Below are positions 16,987-26,487 of a stretch of 64,000 nt of DNA, in pieces. The stretch lies in the NCBI GenBank assembly GCA_002110465.1, contig NEED01000023.1:519297-583296 (forward strand), given 5' to 3'. The notes under the pieces were generated by a model. It was not told the DNA's origin. It was given only the letters and a program-made list of their open reading frames with translations, and did not search any database. This DNA is from an unicellular cyanobacterium SU2. Lineage in GTDB: Bacteria > Cyanobacteriota > Cyanobacteriia > Cyanobacteriales > Microcystaceae. Positions within the stretch are counted from its first letter, which is position 1; every line of letters starts with the position of its first letter. The position numbers were made by a program, and so were the translations under genes.

Positions 16987-19296
16987 ATGACCCCAACTAT
17001 TTCCCCTGAGCAAGTTAATCAAATTGTCTACAACCTACACCATGATCCCTTTGAAGTGTTAGGTTGCCATCCCTTAGATAGTAATAATTCTCCCCAGAAA
17101 TGGGTAGTCCGTGCTTATTTGCCTAAAGCTCAAGCTGCTTGGGTCCTATGTCCCACCGAACGCCAAGAATATGAAATGCGATCGGTTCATCACCCAAACT
17201 TTTTTGAATGTATTATTGAAACTTCCCAATTAAACAATTATCAATTGCGGGTAAAAGAAGGAGAACACGAACGGGTGATCTATGATCCCTATGCATTCCC
17301 TTCTCCTAACTTAACCGAATTTGATCTACACTTGTTTGCCGAAGGAAACCACCACCGCATTTATGAAAAATTAGGGGCGCATCCAGCGGAAGTGAACGGA
17401 GTCAAAGGGGTTTATTTTGCCCTGTGGGCTCCTAATGCTCGCAACGTTTCTATTTTGGGAGATTTTAACCACTGGGATGGCCGTCAACACCAAATGCGTA
17501 AACGCCTCAATAATGCCTGGGAATTATTCATCCCTGGAATCGGTGTGGGAACCCATTACAAATATGAAGTTAAAAACTGGGAAGGTCATATTTATGAAAA
17601 ATCTGATCCCTATGGTTTTTATCAAGAAGTTCGTCCCAAAACTGCTTCTATTGTTGCCGATCTCGACACCTATCAATGGCAAGATGCTGACTGGATAGAA
17701 AAACGCCGCAATAGCGATCCCCTCAGTCAACCCATTTCAGTCTATGAAGTTCATCTCGGTTCATGGTTACACGCTTCTTCAGAAGAAAAAACCCCTGTCC
17801 TTAATGGGGAATTAGATCCTGTCCAAGTCTCAGAATGGAATACGGGCGCGCGGTTTCTCAGCTATTATGAGTTAGCTGATAAGCTTATTGCCTACGTTAA
17901 GGACTTAGGATACACTCATGTAGAATTGTTGCCCATTGCCGAACATCCCTTTGATGGTTCCTGGGGATATCAAGTAACAGGCTATTATGCCCCTACCTCC
18001 CGTTATGGTCGTCCCGAAGATTTCATGTACTTTGTGGATAAATGTCATGAAAATGGCATTGGGGTTATTGTCGACTGGGTTCCAGGACACTTTCCCAAAG
18101 ATGGTCATGGGTTAGCCTTTTTTGATGGGACTCATCTTTATGAACACGCTGATCCCCGTGAAGGAGAACATAAGGAATGGGGAACCCTAGTCTTTAATTA
18201 TGGCCGTAACGAAGTCCGTAACTTTTTAGTGGCCAATGTCTTATTTTGGTTCGACAAGTATCATATTGATGGTATTCGGGTAGATGCGGTCGCGTCGATG
18301 CTGTACCGTGATTATTTGCGTAAAGATGGGGAATGGATCGCTAACCAATATGGAGGACGGGAAAACTTAGAAGCGGCTGACTTTTTACGACAAGTTAATA
18401 GTGTTCTTTACGGCTATTTTCCAGGGGTATTATCCATTGCCGAAGAGTCTACCTCCTGGCCGATGGTTTCCTGGCCGACTTATGTGGGGGGGTTAGGGTT
18501 CAACCTCAAGTGGAATATGGGGTGGATGCACGATATGCTCGATTATTTCGGGATAGACCCTTGGTTCCGCCAATTCCACCAGAATAACGTTACCTTCAGT
18601 ATGTGGTATCACCACAGTGAAAATTATATGCTCGCGTTGTCCCACGATGAGGTGGTACATGGCAAAAGCAATATGATGGGCAAAATGCCAGGGGATGAGT
18701 GGCAGAAATACGCCAATGTGCGCGCGTTATTTAGCTATATGTTTACCCATCCTGGGAAAAAGACCATGTTTATGAGCATGGAATTTGGCCAGTGGAGTGA
18801 GTGGAATGTTTGGGGGGATTTAGAATGGCATCTGTTGCAATATCAACCCCATCAAGAGCTTAAACGGTTTTTTACTGAACTCAATGCTCTTTATAAGAGT
18901 GAACCTGCCCTTTATGACCGTGATTTTGAAGAAGAAGGGTTTCAGTGGATTGATTGTAGCGATAACCGTCATAGTGTGGTGTCGTTTATTCGGCGAAGTA
19001 AAGATCCTAAAGAGTTTGTAATTACCGTTTGTAATTTTACTCCCCAACCCCATAGTCATTATCGTATTGGTGTTCCTGAAGAGGGATTTTATACCGAGTT
19101 ATTTAACAGCGATGCTAAGAAATATGGCGGTAGTAATATGGGGAATTTAGGCGGTAAATGGACTGATGAATGGTCGTTCCACGGTCTACCCTATTCCCTT
19201 GATTTATGTTTACCACCTTTAGGGGTTTTGATTCTTAAATTAGATCGAACTAAGACTCCCACAACGGTTAAATCCTTAGAATCATCAGGTGAATAG
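16987..19296 (+). CDS. glgB: 1,4-alpha-glucan branching enzyme
   Basis: 769 residues from ATG 16987. It makes alpha-1,6 branches in glycogen. Two N-terminal CBM48-like regions ([31 protein letters not shown]) precede the GH13 barrel. Catalytic motifs are intact: the nucleophile aspartate in [12 protein letters not shown], the acid glutamate in [10 protein letters not shown], and [11 protein letters not shown]. The C-terminal beta domain ends with [17 protein letters not shown]. The frame could start at TTG 16954, but [14 protein letters not shown] fits the Synechocystis N-terminus (MTYTINADQV). A perfect 9-bp terminator follows at 19330. Confidence 0.96.
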   Translation: MTPTISPEQVNQIVYNLHHDPFEVLGCHPLDSNNSPQKWVVRAYLPKAQAAWVLCPTERQEYEMRSVHHPNFFECIIETSQLNNYQLRVKEGEHERVIYDPYAFPSPNLTEFDLHLFAEGNHHRIYEKLGAHPAEVNGVKGVYFALWAPNARNVSILGDFNHWDGRQHQMRKRLNNAWELFIPGIGVGTHYKYEVKNWEGHIYEKSDPYGFYQEVRPKTASIVADLDTYQWQDADWIEKRRNSDPLSQPISVYEVHLGSWLHASSEEKTPVLNGELDPVQVSEWNTGARFLSYYELADKLIAYVKDLGYTHVELLPIAEHPFDGSWGYQVTGYYAPTSRYGRPEDFMYFVDKCHENGIGVIVDWVPGHFPKDGHGLAFFDGTHLYEHADPREGEHKEWGTLVFNYGRNEVRNFLVANVLFWFDKYHIDGIRVDAVASMLYRDYLRKDGEWIANQYGGRENLEAADFLRQVNSVLYGYFPGVLSIAEESTSWPMVSWPTYVGGLGFNLKWNMGWMHDMLDYFGIDPWFRQFHQNNVTFSMWYHHSENYMLALSHDEVVHGKSNMMGKMPGDEWQKYANVRALFSYMFTHPGKKTMFMSMEFGQWSEWNVWGDLEWHLLQYQPHQELKRFFTELNALYKSEPALYDRDFEEEGFQWIDCSDNRHSVVSFIRRSKDPKEFVITVCNFTPQPHSHYRIGVPEEGFYTELFNSDAKKYGGSNMGNLGGKWTDEWSFHGLPYSLDLCLPPLGVLILKLDRTKTPTTVKSLESSGE

Positions 19297-19329
19297 TGAA
19301 TAGGAAATAGTAGACTAAGAACTGACGTA

Positions 19330-19361
19330 GGGATCAACAACCGTTGATCCCTCCTGTTTTT
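19330..19361. terminator. Strong stem-loop between glgB and the TSUP gene
   Basis: GGGATCAAC (19330-19338), loop AACC, GTTGATCCC (19343-19351), then a T-rich stretch (19355-19361). It lies between convergent genes and can serve both. Confidence 0.8.
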
Positions 19362-19376
19362 GGACGGTTATTCATT

Positions 19377-20153
19377 CTAAATTCTGCTATAGCTTTGCCA
19401 AGCTTGCCAAAAGGTATAAACTGCTAAAATAGCTAACAATCCATAAAAACAAAATCGAACTACTTTATCAGGTAACTTCGGAAGAAAACGGGTACTTATT
19501 TGTGCGCCAAGTAACCCCCCGAATCCTAATATAAGTCCGACAGGAAACAAAACATTTCCTTTTAAAGCATGGCCTGTGGTGGCAGAAATAGCCGTAATAA
19601 CAATCACTCCTAAACTCGTTTGAATGGCAACTTTAATGGTTTCTTCTAGTAATAACATTTGTAAAGGAACCATAATTACTCCTCCACCAATACCAAATAA
19701 ACCCGCTAAAAATCCGGCGGTTCCTCCGGTTCCTAAACGAGCTATCATGGGAGAAATTTTGCGGGTTAAAGTAGAAGTTTTTCTAGCAGCTAAACGTTGA
19801 CGTAAATTCCCCAAGAAAACATTAATAATTAGCAAAATACCAAAAGTAGTTAACAGAATATAATCAGGAATTAAATTAGCAATATAAACCCCAAATTGAG
19901 CAGTTATTAAAGCAGGAAATCCTAACAGAATAACGCGCTGTAAATCTAAATAACCCATGCGCCAATTCTGAAGACTTCCTGATAAGGAGGTAATGACAAT
20001 GGCTAAACTACTGGTGGCCACAGCCTGTACCGGAGTATAATTAAGGGCTACTAAGAGAGGAACTAAAACCGTTCCCCCTCCAATTCCTAATAGTCCAGCC
20101 AATAGTCCTGAAAATAAACCACTAGGAATTAAAATCCATAAATTATTAAGCAT
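19377..20153 (-). CDS. TSUP family transporter (TauE/SafE)
   Basis: 258 residues, almost all hydrophobic, with about eight transmembrane helices. It has the internal repeat typical of TSUP proteins: GLLGIGGGTVLVPLLVALNY near residue 18 and GLFGIGGGVIMVPLQMLLLE near residue 152. The family exports sulfite, sulfoacetate or related organic anions; the substrate here cannot be told from sequence. It is convergent with glgB and divergent from pdxH (about 120 bp of AT-rich spacer with short TTAACTATT repeats). Confidence 0.85.
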   Translation of the reverse strand: MLNNLWILIPSGLFSGLLAGLLGIGGGTVLVPLLVALNYTPVQAVATSSLAIVITSLSGSLQNWRMGYLDLQRVILLGFPALITAQFGVYIANLIPDYILLTTFGILLIINVFLGNLRQRLAARKTSTLTRKISPMIARLGTGGTAGFLAGLFGIGGGVIMVPLQMLLLEETIKVAIQTSLGVIVITAISATTGHALKGNVLFPVGLILGFGGLLGAQISTRFLPKLPDKVVRFCFYGLLAILAVYTFWQAWQSYSRI

Positions 20154-20273
20154 TTTACAATTTTAGCACTCTGGTAGTTTACAATTGATTATAGGCATCA
20201 ATAGTGATTAGCTTAATTATTAGTTTAAAATTAACTATTAACTATCTATTAACGATTAACTATTCAAAAATTC

Positions 20274-20912
20274 ATGGATATTGGAGCCTTAAGAGAAGAA
20301 TACACCCGTAATGGTTTATCACGCGAAAACCTTGAAGCTGACCCATTTAAACAATTTGAAACCTGGTTTAAACAAGCTTGTGACGCTGAATTACTTGAAC
20401 CTAATGCCATGAGTTTAGCAACCACTTCAGCCAAAGGAGAACCTTCATTAAGAACCGTTCTTTTAAAATACTTTGATTCTCAAGGGTTTGTTTTTTTTAC
20501 GAATTACGAAAGTAATAAAGCTAAACAGATAGAAGAAAATCCCTATGTTGCTCTCTTATTTCTTTGGCTACCCCTAGAACGTCAAGTGAAAATTAAGGGA
20601 AAAGCAGCTAAAATTTCAACCGCAGAATCCCTTAGTTATTTTGTCACTCGACCGAGAGGAAGTCAACTAGGTGCTTGGTCTTCTGCTCAAAGTTCTATCA
20701 TCTCTTCACGACAACTTTTAGAGATGAAATTTGATGAAATGCGGCGAAAGTTTGAGCAAGGACAGATTCCTCTCCCTTCATTTTGGGGAGGATATCGAAT
20801 TGTTCCCCATTATTTTGAGTTTTGGCAAGGTAGACCCAATCGATTACATGATCGCTTTTGCTATAGTTTAGGAGATAATCAAACTTGGGACATTCACCGT
20901 TTAGCTCCCTAA
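20274..20912 (+). CDS. pdxH: Pyridoxamine 5'-phosphate oxidase
   Basis: 212 residues, the usual length. It oxidises PNP/PMP to pyridoxal 5'-phosphate with FMN, the last step of vitamin B6 salvage. The FMN-binding segment RTVLLKYFDSQGFVFFTNYE, the ERQVKIKGKAAK strand, the phosphate-binding SRGSQLG equivalent (RPRGSQLGAWSSAQSS) and the C-terminal signature EFWQGRPNRLHDRFCY are all present. The start is ATG 20274. It is followed after 67 bp by the NTF2-like gene. Confidence 0.93.
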   Translation: MDIGALREEYTRNGLSRENLEADPFKQFETWFKQACDAELLEPNAMSLATTSAKGEPSLRTVLLKYFDSQGFVFFTNYESNKAKQIEENPYVALLFLWLPLERQVKIKGKAAKISTAESLSYFVTRPRGSQLGAWSSAQSSIISSRQLLEMKFDEMRRKFEQGQIPLPSFWGGYRIVPHYFEFWQGRPNRLHDRFCYSLGDNQTWDIHRLAP

Positions 20913-20979
20913 GTTAAGAAGGTTTCAAGTAATAATTTTTGTGATACATTGAAACTGAAAAAAATATGATTATTAGATT

Positions 20980-21354
20980 ATGATTGAAACAGCGATCGCT
21001 AATTATTATACGTCTCTTGCACAGATGAATCCTCAAGGATGGTTAGAGACGTTAGCAGACAATGCACTTATTTATGACCCTGTCGGAAAACCCCCCCTAA
21101 ACCCTCAAAAAGATTCTCAAAAGTTTTTTACCATTCTCAAGACTTTTTATGAGACATTTGAGATTATCCAGGATGCTATATTTGTAGTAGAACAAGAAGC
21201 AGCAGTTAAATGGAAAATGAAGGTGATGGCTAAGAATGGACGAAAAGCGACTGCTGAGGGTATTACTCTCTTTGAAATTAATGATCACGGTAAAATAACT
21301 CAAATTAAAGCTTATTGGGATGAGGCTAAATTCAAAAGTCAATTAAGCAATTAA
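20980..21354 (+). CDS. NTF2-like / SnoaL-like domain protein
   Basis: 124 residues with the alpha-beta cone fold pattern of the NTF2/ketosteroid-isomerase superfamily: an N-terminal helix (YYTSLAQMNPQGWLETLADN), ALIYDPVGKPPLNP, and C-terminal strands (VKWKMKVMAKNGRKATAEGI; ITQIKAYWDEAKF). No catalytic residue can be assigned, so it may be a small enzyme or a binding protein. ATG 20980; same strand as pdxH. Confidence 0.7.
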   Translation: MIETAIANYYTSLAQMNPQGWLETLADNALIYDPVGKPPLNPQKDSQKFFTILKTFYETFEIIQDAIFVVEQEAAVKWKMKVMAKNGRKATAEGITLFEINDHGKITQIKAYWDEAKFKSQLSN

Positions 21355-21560
21355 TACCTTAGCTACCTAAGCTATTCCAACGTTAAAATTACGAAAATTT
21401 GTGAGTTAATACAGTAAACTATAAAGGCATAATATTATGATGCTTGTCCCTTTCTTTACCTATTGTTTACCTATTCTTATCCTGGACTACTCTGGATTTG
21501 TTTAGAAAGGGAAACGTCTAACGTAACTCTATTTCGTCTACTCAATTAGGAATAAAAATT

Positions 21561-22433
21561 ATGACATTTTCCATAGCTCTTACCCAAGAGCAATATCCAA
21601 CTTATATTCTCTCAGATTCTGAGGCAATTTCTCAAATAAAGGTAGTTCCTGAACGAGGCGGAATTATTCTTCTTTGGAAAATCCAAGGTCAAGATATTCT
21701 CTATTTGGATGAAGAGCGTTTTAAAAATCCAGAAATGAGTATTCGGGGTGGCGTTCCTATCCTCTTTCCTATATGTGGCAATCTTCCCGACAATACCTAT
21801 ACTTACCAGAATAAAACTTACACTCTCAAACAACATGGATTTGCAAGGGATTTACCCTGGGAAGTCACCAAACAAGGAACAGATAGTTGTGCAAGTCTAA
21901 CAGTTACTCTCAAAAGTAATGATAAAACCCGTGCTGTTTATCCCTTTGAGTTTCAACTAGATTTCACTTACGAACTCAAAGGAAATTCTTTAATAATTCG
22001 TCAGAGGTATACGAATCAATCTGATCAAAAAATGCCTTTTTCTTTTGGATTTCATCCTTATTATTTTGTGCCTAATAAAAGCCAAGTTGTCTTTGATATT
22101 CCGTCTTCAGAATATCAAGATCAAGGGACTAAAAAGATTTTTCCTTATGATGGAACCTTTGACTTTAACCAAGATGAAATTGATGCAGGTTTTCAATCTT
22201 TAACTCGTTCTTCAGTTACAATGACTGATAATCACCGTAATTTAAAATTAACTCTCACCTGGTCAGAAATCTATTCTACCTTTGTTTTTTGGACTCTCAA
22301 GGGAAAAGATTATGTCTGTCTTGAACCTTGGACTGCACCCCGTAATGCTTTAAATACAGGGCAAAATCTAACACAATTAGAGTCTGGGGCAACTTGCGAA
22401 GCAATGTTTGAGATGGGTGTGGAGTTAACTTAG
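21561..22433 (+). CDS. Aldose 1-epimerase-like protein (galactose mutarotase superfamily)
   Basis: 290 residues of beta-sandwich type. Family marks are IRGGVPILFPICGNLPDN near residue 62, LKQHGFARDLPWEV near 88 (catalytic-type His), FSFGFHPYYFVPNK near 165, and LEPWTAPRNALNTGQNL near 255 with the expected glutamate. It is closer to the YeaD/hexose-6-phosphate mutarotase and cyanobacterial sll-type epimerases than to GalM. It should interconvert sugar anomers; the sugar is unknown. The next gene is tRNA-Lys. Confidence 0.8.
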   Translation: MTFSIALTQEQYPTYILSDSEAISQIKVVPERGGIILLWKIQGQDILYLDEERFKNPEMSIRGGVPILFPICGNLPDNTYTYQNKTYTLKQHGFARDLPWEVTKQGTDSCASLTVTLKSNDKTRAVYPFEFQLDFTYELKGNSLIIRQRYTNQSDQKMPFSFGFHPYYFVPNKSQVVFDIPSSEYQDQGTKKIFPYDGTFDFNQDEIDAGFQSLTRSSVTMTDNHRNLKLTLTWSEIYSTFVFWTLKGKDYVCLEPWTAPRNALNTGQNLTQLESGATCEAMFEMGVELT

Positions 22434-22554
22434 AGGACTTCGTTTCCACCTAACAAATCCAGTAACCTAGTCGTTTTCAGACAAATTTTCAAGCATGGCT
22501 TGCACTTTTTAAAAATCAATGCTATTATTGCCTATGGTGTGTAAAAAACACAAC

Positions 22555-22626
22555 GGGTCGCTAGCTCAGCGGTAGAGCACTCGGCTTTTAACCGATTGGT
22601 CTTGGGTTCGAATCCCAGGCGACCCA
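22555..22626 (+). tRNA. trnK: tRNA-Lys (anticodon UUU)
   Basis: A 72-nt cloverleaf. The acceptor stem GGGTCGC pairs with GCGACCC, the D arm is GCTCAGCGGTAGAGC, the anticodon loop CTTTTAA holds TTT, and the T arm contains GGTTCGAATCCC; the discriminator is A22626. CCA is not encoded. An AT-rich upstream sequence should hold its promoter. Confidence 0.97.
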
Positions 22627-22763
22627 TTTCTAAAAGTGTTCCTATACTTAAGAATTAATGTGGCATACAGGCTAATAGTGATTTTTGTATAGTAACCATA
22701 TATTTTATCTACAATTACTGAAGTGATTCAAGCAAAAATCAGTTTAGTATTTTAATAAAATAA

Positions 22764-22780
22764 GGTGGGCAATACCCACC
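22764..22780 (-). terminator. Hairpin downstream of the chelatase gene
   Basis: GGTGGG, loop CAATA, CCCACC (22764-22780), with T-rich sequence on the minus strand beyond it. It lies 30 bp after the stop of the minus-strand chelatase gene and resembles the ahcY and serS hairpins. Confidence 0.6.
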
Positions 22781-22809
22781 CTAAAATTAACTATTCACTA
22801 TTAACTAAA

Positions 22810-23982
22810 TTAGTGATGATGATGACCATTATGATCATGATGATGGTGATGATGATGGGGATCAACATTCATTGTTTCTAACTTTAATGAAGGATTAACC
22901 GTTAACCCTTGCTCATTCAATAAGTCAGCAATGTGAGAATCTGCCCAGTCTGCTGCCATTTGACAAAATTCTGGGTGTTCATTAACACAAGGCATTTGCA
23001 CATAGGTGATATCAGATCGTTTCTGACGCAAACCATGAATAATATGCTCAACATCTAGAAGGGTTTCATGGTTTTCTGTGGCAAATCCAATAGGCATAAA
23101 TACTAACGCTTTTGCCCCTAAATCAATGAGGTTTTTAGCTGCTAAATCTGCATTCGGTTGAGTCCATTTGATCAAAGGAGTTTGATGGTTTAACCAACCC
23201 ACAGAAATCAACGGATAACGATGAATTAATTTTTCTCTGACTAATTCATATAATGCCTGACTTTCATCAATACCAGAGGTGAATCCTTTAGCTTCATGAG
23301 GACAGCCATGATTCATTAAAATAATACCAATTTGGGATGGAAGATACTTTTTCGCTAAACTTTCAGCAATTTGCTCTTCGACTAATTGAGCCATCAAATC
23401 AATATAGGCTGGTTCGTTATAAAATGAAGGAATATAACGCAATCCTTTAACCCAGTGATCTGAACCTTGAGGAATATTCCCTAACGCATTATTGACCTGT
23501 TCAACAGCAATTCCACTGGTGAAAATCGAATCTACTACCAACAGAGGATAAATTAAAATCTTATCAAATCCCTGGGCTTTAATTTCCCCTAAAACTTGAT
23601 CGGGAAGAAAGGGTTTACAAAAGTTAAACGCCTTAAATACTTGAAGGCGATCGCCCCACTTTTCTTGAAGTTTTTCCTCAATTAAGGCTCTTTGTTGCTC
23701 AAAAATGTGGTTATGGGGAGAAATAAAATGATCGTGCTGATGTTGCCATTCATGGAGGTCAAAAATAGCTAATAATTTCGCTAATGGTGGATAAACCCAA
23801 GTTGGAACCGGCGCGAACTTAGCTGTCAGCAAATTTAAGGCTTGTTCGTTGTAATTGGCAAAGTCTTCATAGCTTTCTACTTCTCCATACCCCATCAACA
23901 GCACAGCGACGCGATCGCTTGGAGTTGAATCTGTCGCATCTATTGCGGGATGTTGATGTTGTTTTTCGGGAGTGGCAACCAT
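22810..23982 (-). CDS. Ferrochelatase-superfamily protein with histidine-rich C-terminal tail
   Basis: 390 residues. The core fits class II chelatases: VAVLLMGYGEVESYEDFANY at the start, IGIILMNHGCPHE with a candidate catalytic histidine, and LVFMPIGFATENHETLLDVE, matching the ferrochelatase signature with its glutamate. It differs from the standard cyanobacterial HemH, which begins like MGRVGVLLLNLGGP and carries a C-terminal chlorophyll-binding-type helix; this one lacks that helix. Instead it ends in a run of histidines (HHHHHHHHDHNGHHHH), as in metal storage or delivery proteins. It may be a paralogue handling iron, nickel or cobalt; the metal is not known. Confidence 0.7.
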   Translation of the reverse strand: MVATPEKQHQHPAIDATDSTPSDRVAVLLMGYGEVESYEDFANYNEQALNLLTAKFAPVPTWVYPPLAKLLAIFDLHEWQHQHDHFISPHNHIFEQQRALIEEKLQEKWGDRLQVFKAFNFCKPFLPDQVLGEIKAQGFDKILIYPLLVVDSIFTSGIAVEQVNNALGNIPQGSDHWVKGLRYIPSFYNEPAYIDLMAQLVEEQIAESLAKKYLPSQIGIILMNHGCPHEAKGFTSGIDESQALYELVREKLIHRYPLISVGWLNHQTPLIKWTQPNADLAAKNLIDLGAKALVFMPIGFATENHETLLDVEHIIHGLRQKRSDITYVQMPCVNEHPEFCQMAADWADSHIADLLNEQGLTVNPSLKLETMNVDPHHHHHHHDHNGHHHH

Positions 23983-24089
23983 AATCGTAACCTCGACGAT
24001 AAAACTTTCAATGCTTATGTAATGACTGATGAGAGTTGAGAAACTCTATAACAATCAAGCTTGTTCCTTGAGACTGCTACTAACTTAAC

Positions 24090-24106
24090 ATCCCCTCTGG
24101 GGGGAT
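24090..24106. repeat. Short GC-rich hairpin upstream of the chelatase gene
   Basis: ATCCCC, loop TCTGG, GGGGAT (24090-24106), within the about 300-bp divergent region between the chelatase gene and the DUF2993 gene. It could be an operator or a leader structure; no known motif matches. The rest of the spacer is AT-rich and unremarkable. Confidence 0.4.
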
Positions 24107-24280
24107 AACCAGAAAATAATCTGAAAATATCACAGGCATCAGAAAATCCTAAGTCTATAAGAGGGTCAGTGTGGGATTATGGGATCATGAACACCCAGCG
24201 CAGTTTTTGTAACGTTTTGTTGCAGCACTTAATATTTCTTAATGTTAAGATTGAAATGCGTAGAACCCAGTAACGGAAAA

Positions 24281-25045
24281 ATGACAACAGCCGTGTTTGG
24301 AACCTTACCTTTTCCCAGTCAGAGTGGCGATCAGATCGTCAGCAAAGCCGTTAGTGCGGCGATCGCAGCCTTATTTAAACGGACAGGCAAAATTCAAGCG
24401 GCCGTAAGAGCCGAACCGGTAGCCAAGCTGTTACAAGGCAGTGTGGACGGATTTGACTTTATTGGCAATGGAATGCTGATGTACAACGGCTTGCGAATTG
24501 AGGATATGGAGTTATATGTCCAAGCCGTCTCTATTGATTTTAGTGCAATTTTTAGTGGCCAAGTAAAGTTAAGACAGCCAACTCAGGCCACAATGCGGGT
24601 TGTTTTAACCGAAGAAGACTTAACTAACTCGTTCAATACTCCCTTTGTGGTTGAAAAGTTACAAAGATTGCAATATGAGGGACAGTCCCTCAACTTCGAG
24701 AAAACTCAAATGATCCTTAACGATGATAAGTCCCTAACCATCAAAAGTCAGATTCGTTTAGGAAAGACAACCCAGACAATTGATGTGGATATGACAGCAC
24801 AACTTGACGTGCAAGAGCGACGTAAGCTACAGTTTGTCGATGTAAAATATGATGGAGATGAGAAAGCTAACGACTTAGGAAAAGCCTTAATTGATCACGT
24901 AAACGCTTTGCTAGACTTAGATAAATTTGCGTTGGATGGCACTCAACTAAGAGTGGATCGCGCTCGTGTTCGCAATAAGCGAATTGTCTTTTATGGGATA
25001 GCTAAAATTAATCAGTTTCCCCAGCGTAAAATGGTCAAAAAATAA
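24281..25045 (+). CDS. DUF2993 (LmeA-like) lipid-binding protein
   Basis: 254 residues from ATG 24281 (MTTAVFGTLPFPSQ). An alternative ATG at 24242 would add 13 residues; GGA upstream of 24281 and the residues that follow favour the shorter form. The DUF2993 core is intact: GSVDGFDFIGNGMLMYNGLR, RIEDMELYVQAVSIDF and ATMRVVLTEEDLTNSFNT. Family members bind phospholipid-like molecules and act at the envelope. There is no signal peptide here, so it is probably on the cytoplasmic side. It is followed immediately (no gap) by the GT2-TPR gene, so the two are likely co-translated. Confidence 0.8.
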   Translation: MTTAVFGTLPFPSQSGDQIVSKAVSAAIAALFKRTGKIQAAVRAEPVAKLLQGSVDGFDFIGNGMLMYNGLRIEDMELYVQAVSIDFSAIFSGQVKLRQPTQATMRVVLTEEDLTNSFNTPFVVEKLQRLQYEGQSLNFEKTQMILNDDKSLTIKSQIRLGKTTQTIDVDMTAQLDVQERRKLQFVDVKYDGDEKANDLGKALIDHVNALLDLDKFALDGTQLRVDRARVRNKRIVFYGIAKINQFPQRKMVKK

Positions 25046-25051
25046 GTGGTT

Positions 25052-26251
25052 ATGACAAAACTCAGTCTCTGCATGATTGTTAAAGATGAAGAAGAGAACT
25101 TACCCCATTGTCTAGAAAGTGTCAAAGATATCGTAGACGAAATGGTGGTAATGGATACCGGCTCAACCGATAAAACCGTGGAAATTGCCAAAAAATATGG
25201 GGCAACGGTTCCTTCTTTTGAGTGGTGTAATGACTTTGCTGCCGCTCGTAATGCAGCCTTAGACCATGTTACGGGAGATTGGGTATTAATTTTAGATGCT
25301 GACGAAGTTTTTAACCGAAAAATTGCCCCCCAACTTAAAGAAGCGATCGCGGACGAAAATAATTTAGTCGTTAACTTAGTTCGTCATGAAATTGGGGCTT
25401 CTCAGTCCCCTTATTCGTTGGTATCGCGGTTATTTCGCATGCATCCGGCGGTTGAATTTTCCCGTCCTTATCATGCCATTATTGATGATAGTGTGGCTCA
25501 ATTATTGAAACAAGAATCCCACTGGAAAATTGCTGATTTGCCCGCAATTGCCGTTTTTCATTATGGCTATAATCCCAAAGCGATCGCCTCTTTAGACAAG
25601 TATAAAAGAGCGCAGCAAGCAATGGAAAGTTATATGAAAGATCATCCTAATGACCCTTATGCTTGTAGTAAACTTGGCGCACTTTATTTACAAATTAATC
25701 AAGAAAAAGCCGGAATAAAACTACTTAAACAAGGATTAAAATCCAATAAAGCTGATACTCATGTTTTATTTGAATTGCACTATCATTTAGGGAATGCTTA
25801 CACACGAAAGCAAGACAATGAAAAGGCGGTTAAACACTATCAAAAAGCCATTAATCAAGAAATAATGCCTCCTTTAAAGTTGGGAGCTTATAACAATTTA
25901 GGGGTGGCACTGCAAGCCATGGGAGACTTCAAAAGTGCTGCTCAAGCTTATGAAACAACAATACAAATTGACCCTAGTTTTATCACAGGATATTATAACT
26001 TTGCCATGACTCTTAATGCGATGGGAAGGTTAGCTGATGCAGAAGCAATTTATAATAAGTTATTGTCTTTAAGTCCTAATTATGCTTCGGCTTATCAAAA
26101 TTTAGGGGTAGTTTTATATAAGTTAAAGAAATTACCTGAAAGTTCTGAAGCCTTTAAAAAGGCAGTCAGTCTTTATGAGGAACAAGATTGTTACCAAGAA
26201 GCTGAAAACTTGCGTAGTGGACTAAAAGAATTAGGAATTTGGGAAGAATGA
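25052..26251 (+). CDS. Family 2 glycosyltransferase fused to tetratricopeptide repeats
   Basis: 399 residues from ATG 25052 (a GTG at 25046 directly abuts the previous stop and is also possible). The N-terminal 190 residues are a GT-A domain: LSLCMIVKDEEENLPHCLES, VVMDTGSTDKTVEIAKKYG and the DAD metal motif in WVLILDADEVF. Residues about 190-395 carry four to five TPRs (YLQINQEKAGIKLLKQGLKS; FKSAAQAYETTIQIDPSFIT). This GT2-TPR layout is seen in SunS-like and cyanobacterial glycosyltransferases that modify proteins or build cell-surface glycans. Acceptor unknown. It appears linked to DUF2993 upstream and a GT4 gene 236 bp downstream. Confidence 0.85.
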   Translation: MTKLSLCMIVKDEEENLPHCLESVKDIVDEMVVMDTGSTDKTVEIAKKYGATVPSFEWCNDFAAARNAALDHVTGDWVLILDADEVFNRKIAPQLKEAIADENNLVVNLVRHEIGASQSPYSLVSRLFRMHPAVEFSRPYHAIIDDSVAQLLKQESHWKIADLPAIAVFHYGYNPKAIASLDKYKRAQQAMESYMKDHPNDPYACSKLGALYLQINQEKAGIKLLKQGLKSNKADTHVLFELHYHLGNAYTRKQDNEKAVKHYQKAINQEIMPPLKLGAYNNLGVALQAMGDFKSAAQAYETTIQIDPSFITGYYNFAMTLNAMGRLADAEAIYNKLLSLSPNYASAYQNLGVVLYKLKKLPESSEAFKKAVSLYEEQDCYQEAENLRSGLKELGIWEE

Positions 26252-26487
26252 GAGAATACCTGAGATAAATCGACAGTAATTCTAAATTATGAATTCTAAA
26301 TTCTAAATTCGTCCTATAACATAAATTTTACCCTTAACTCAATTAACCTAAAATCAGGGAGAATCGATTAATTTCCTAATGTCGTTGAACTCACGGGAAT
26401 TGGGTAGCTCCCTTGTATACTGATGGAATCAAATGTTAACTTACAGTATATTTAATCCATTTAACTTAATTAGACTCTTTTATCTGA

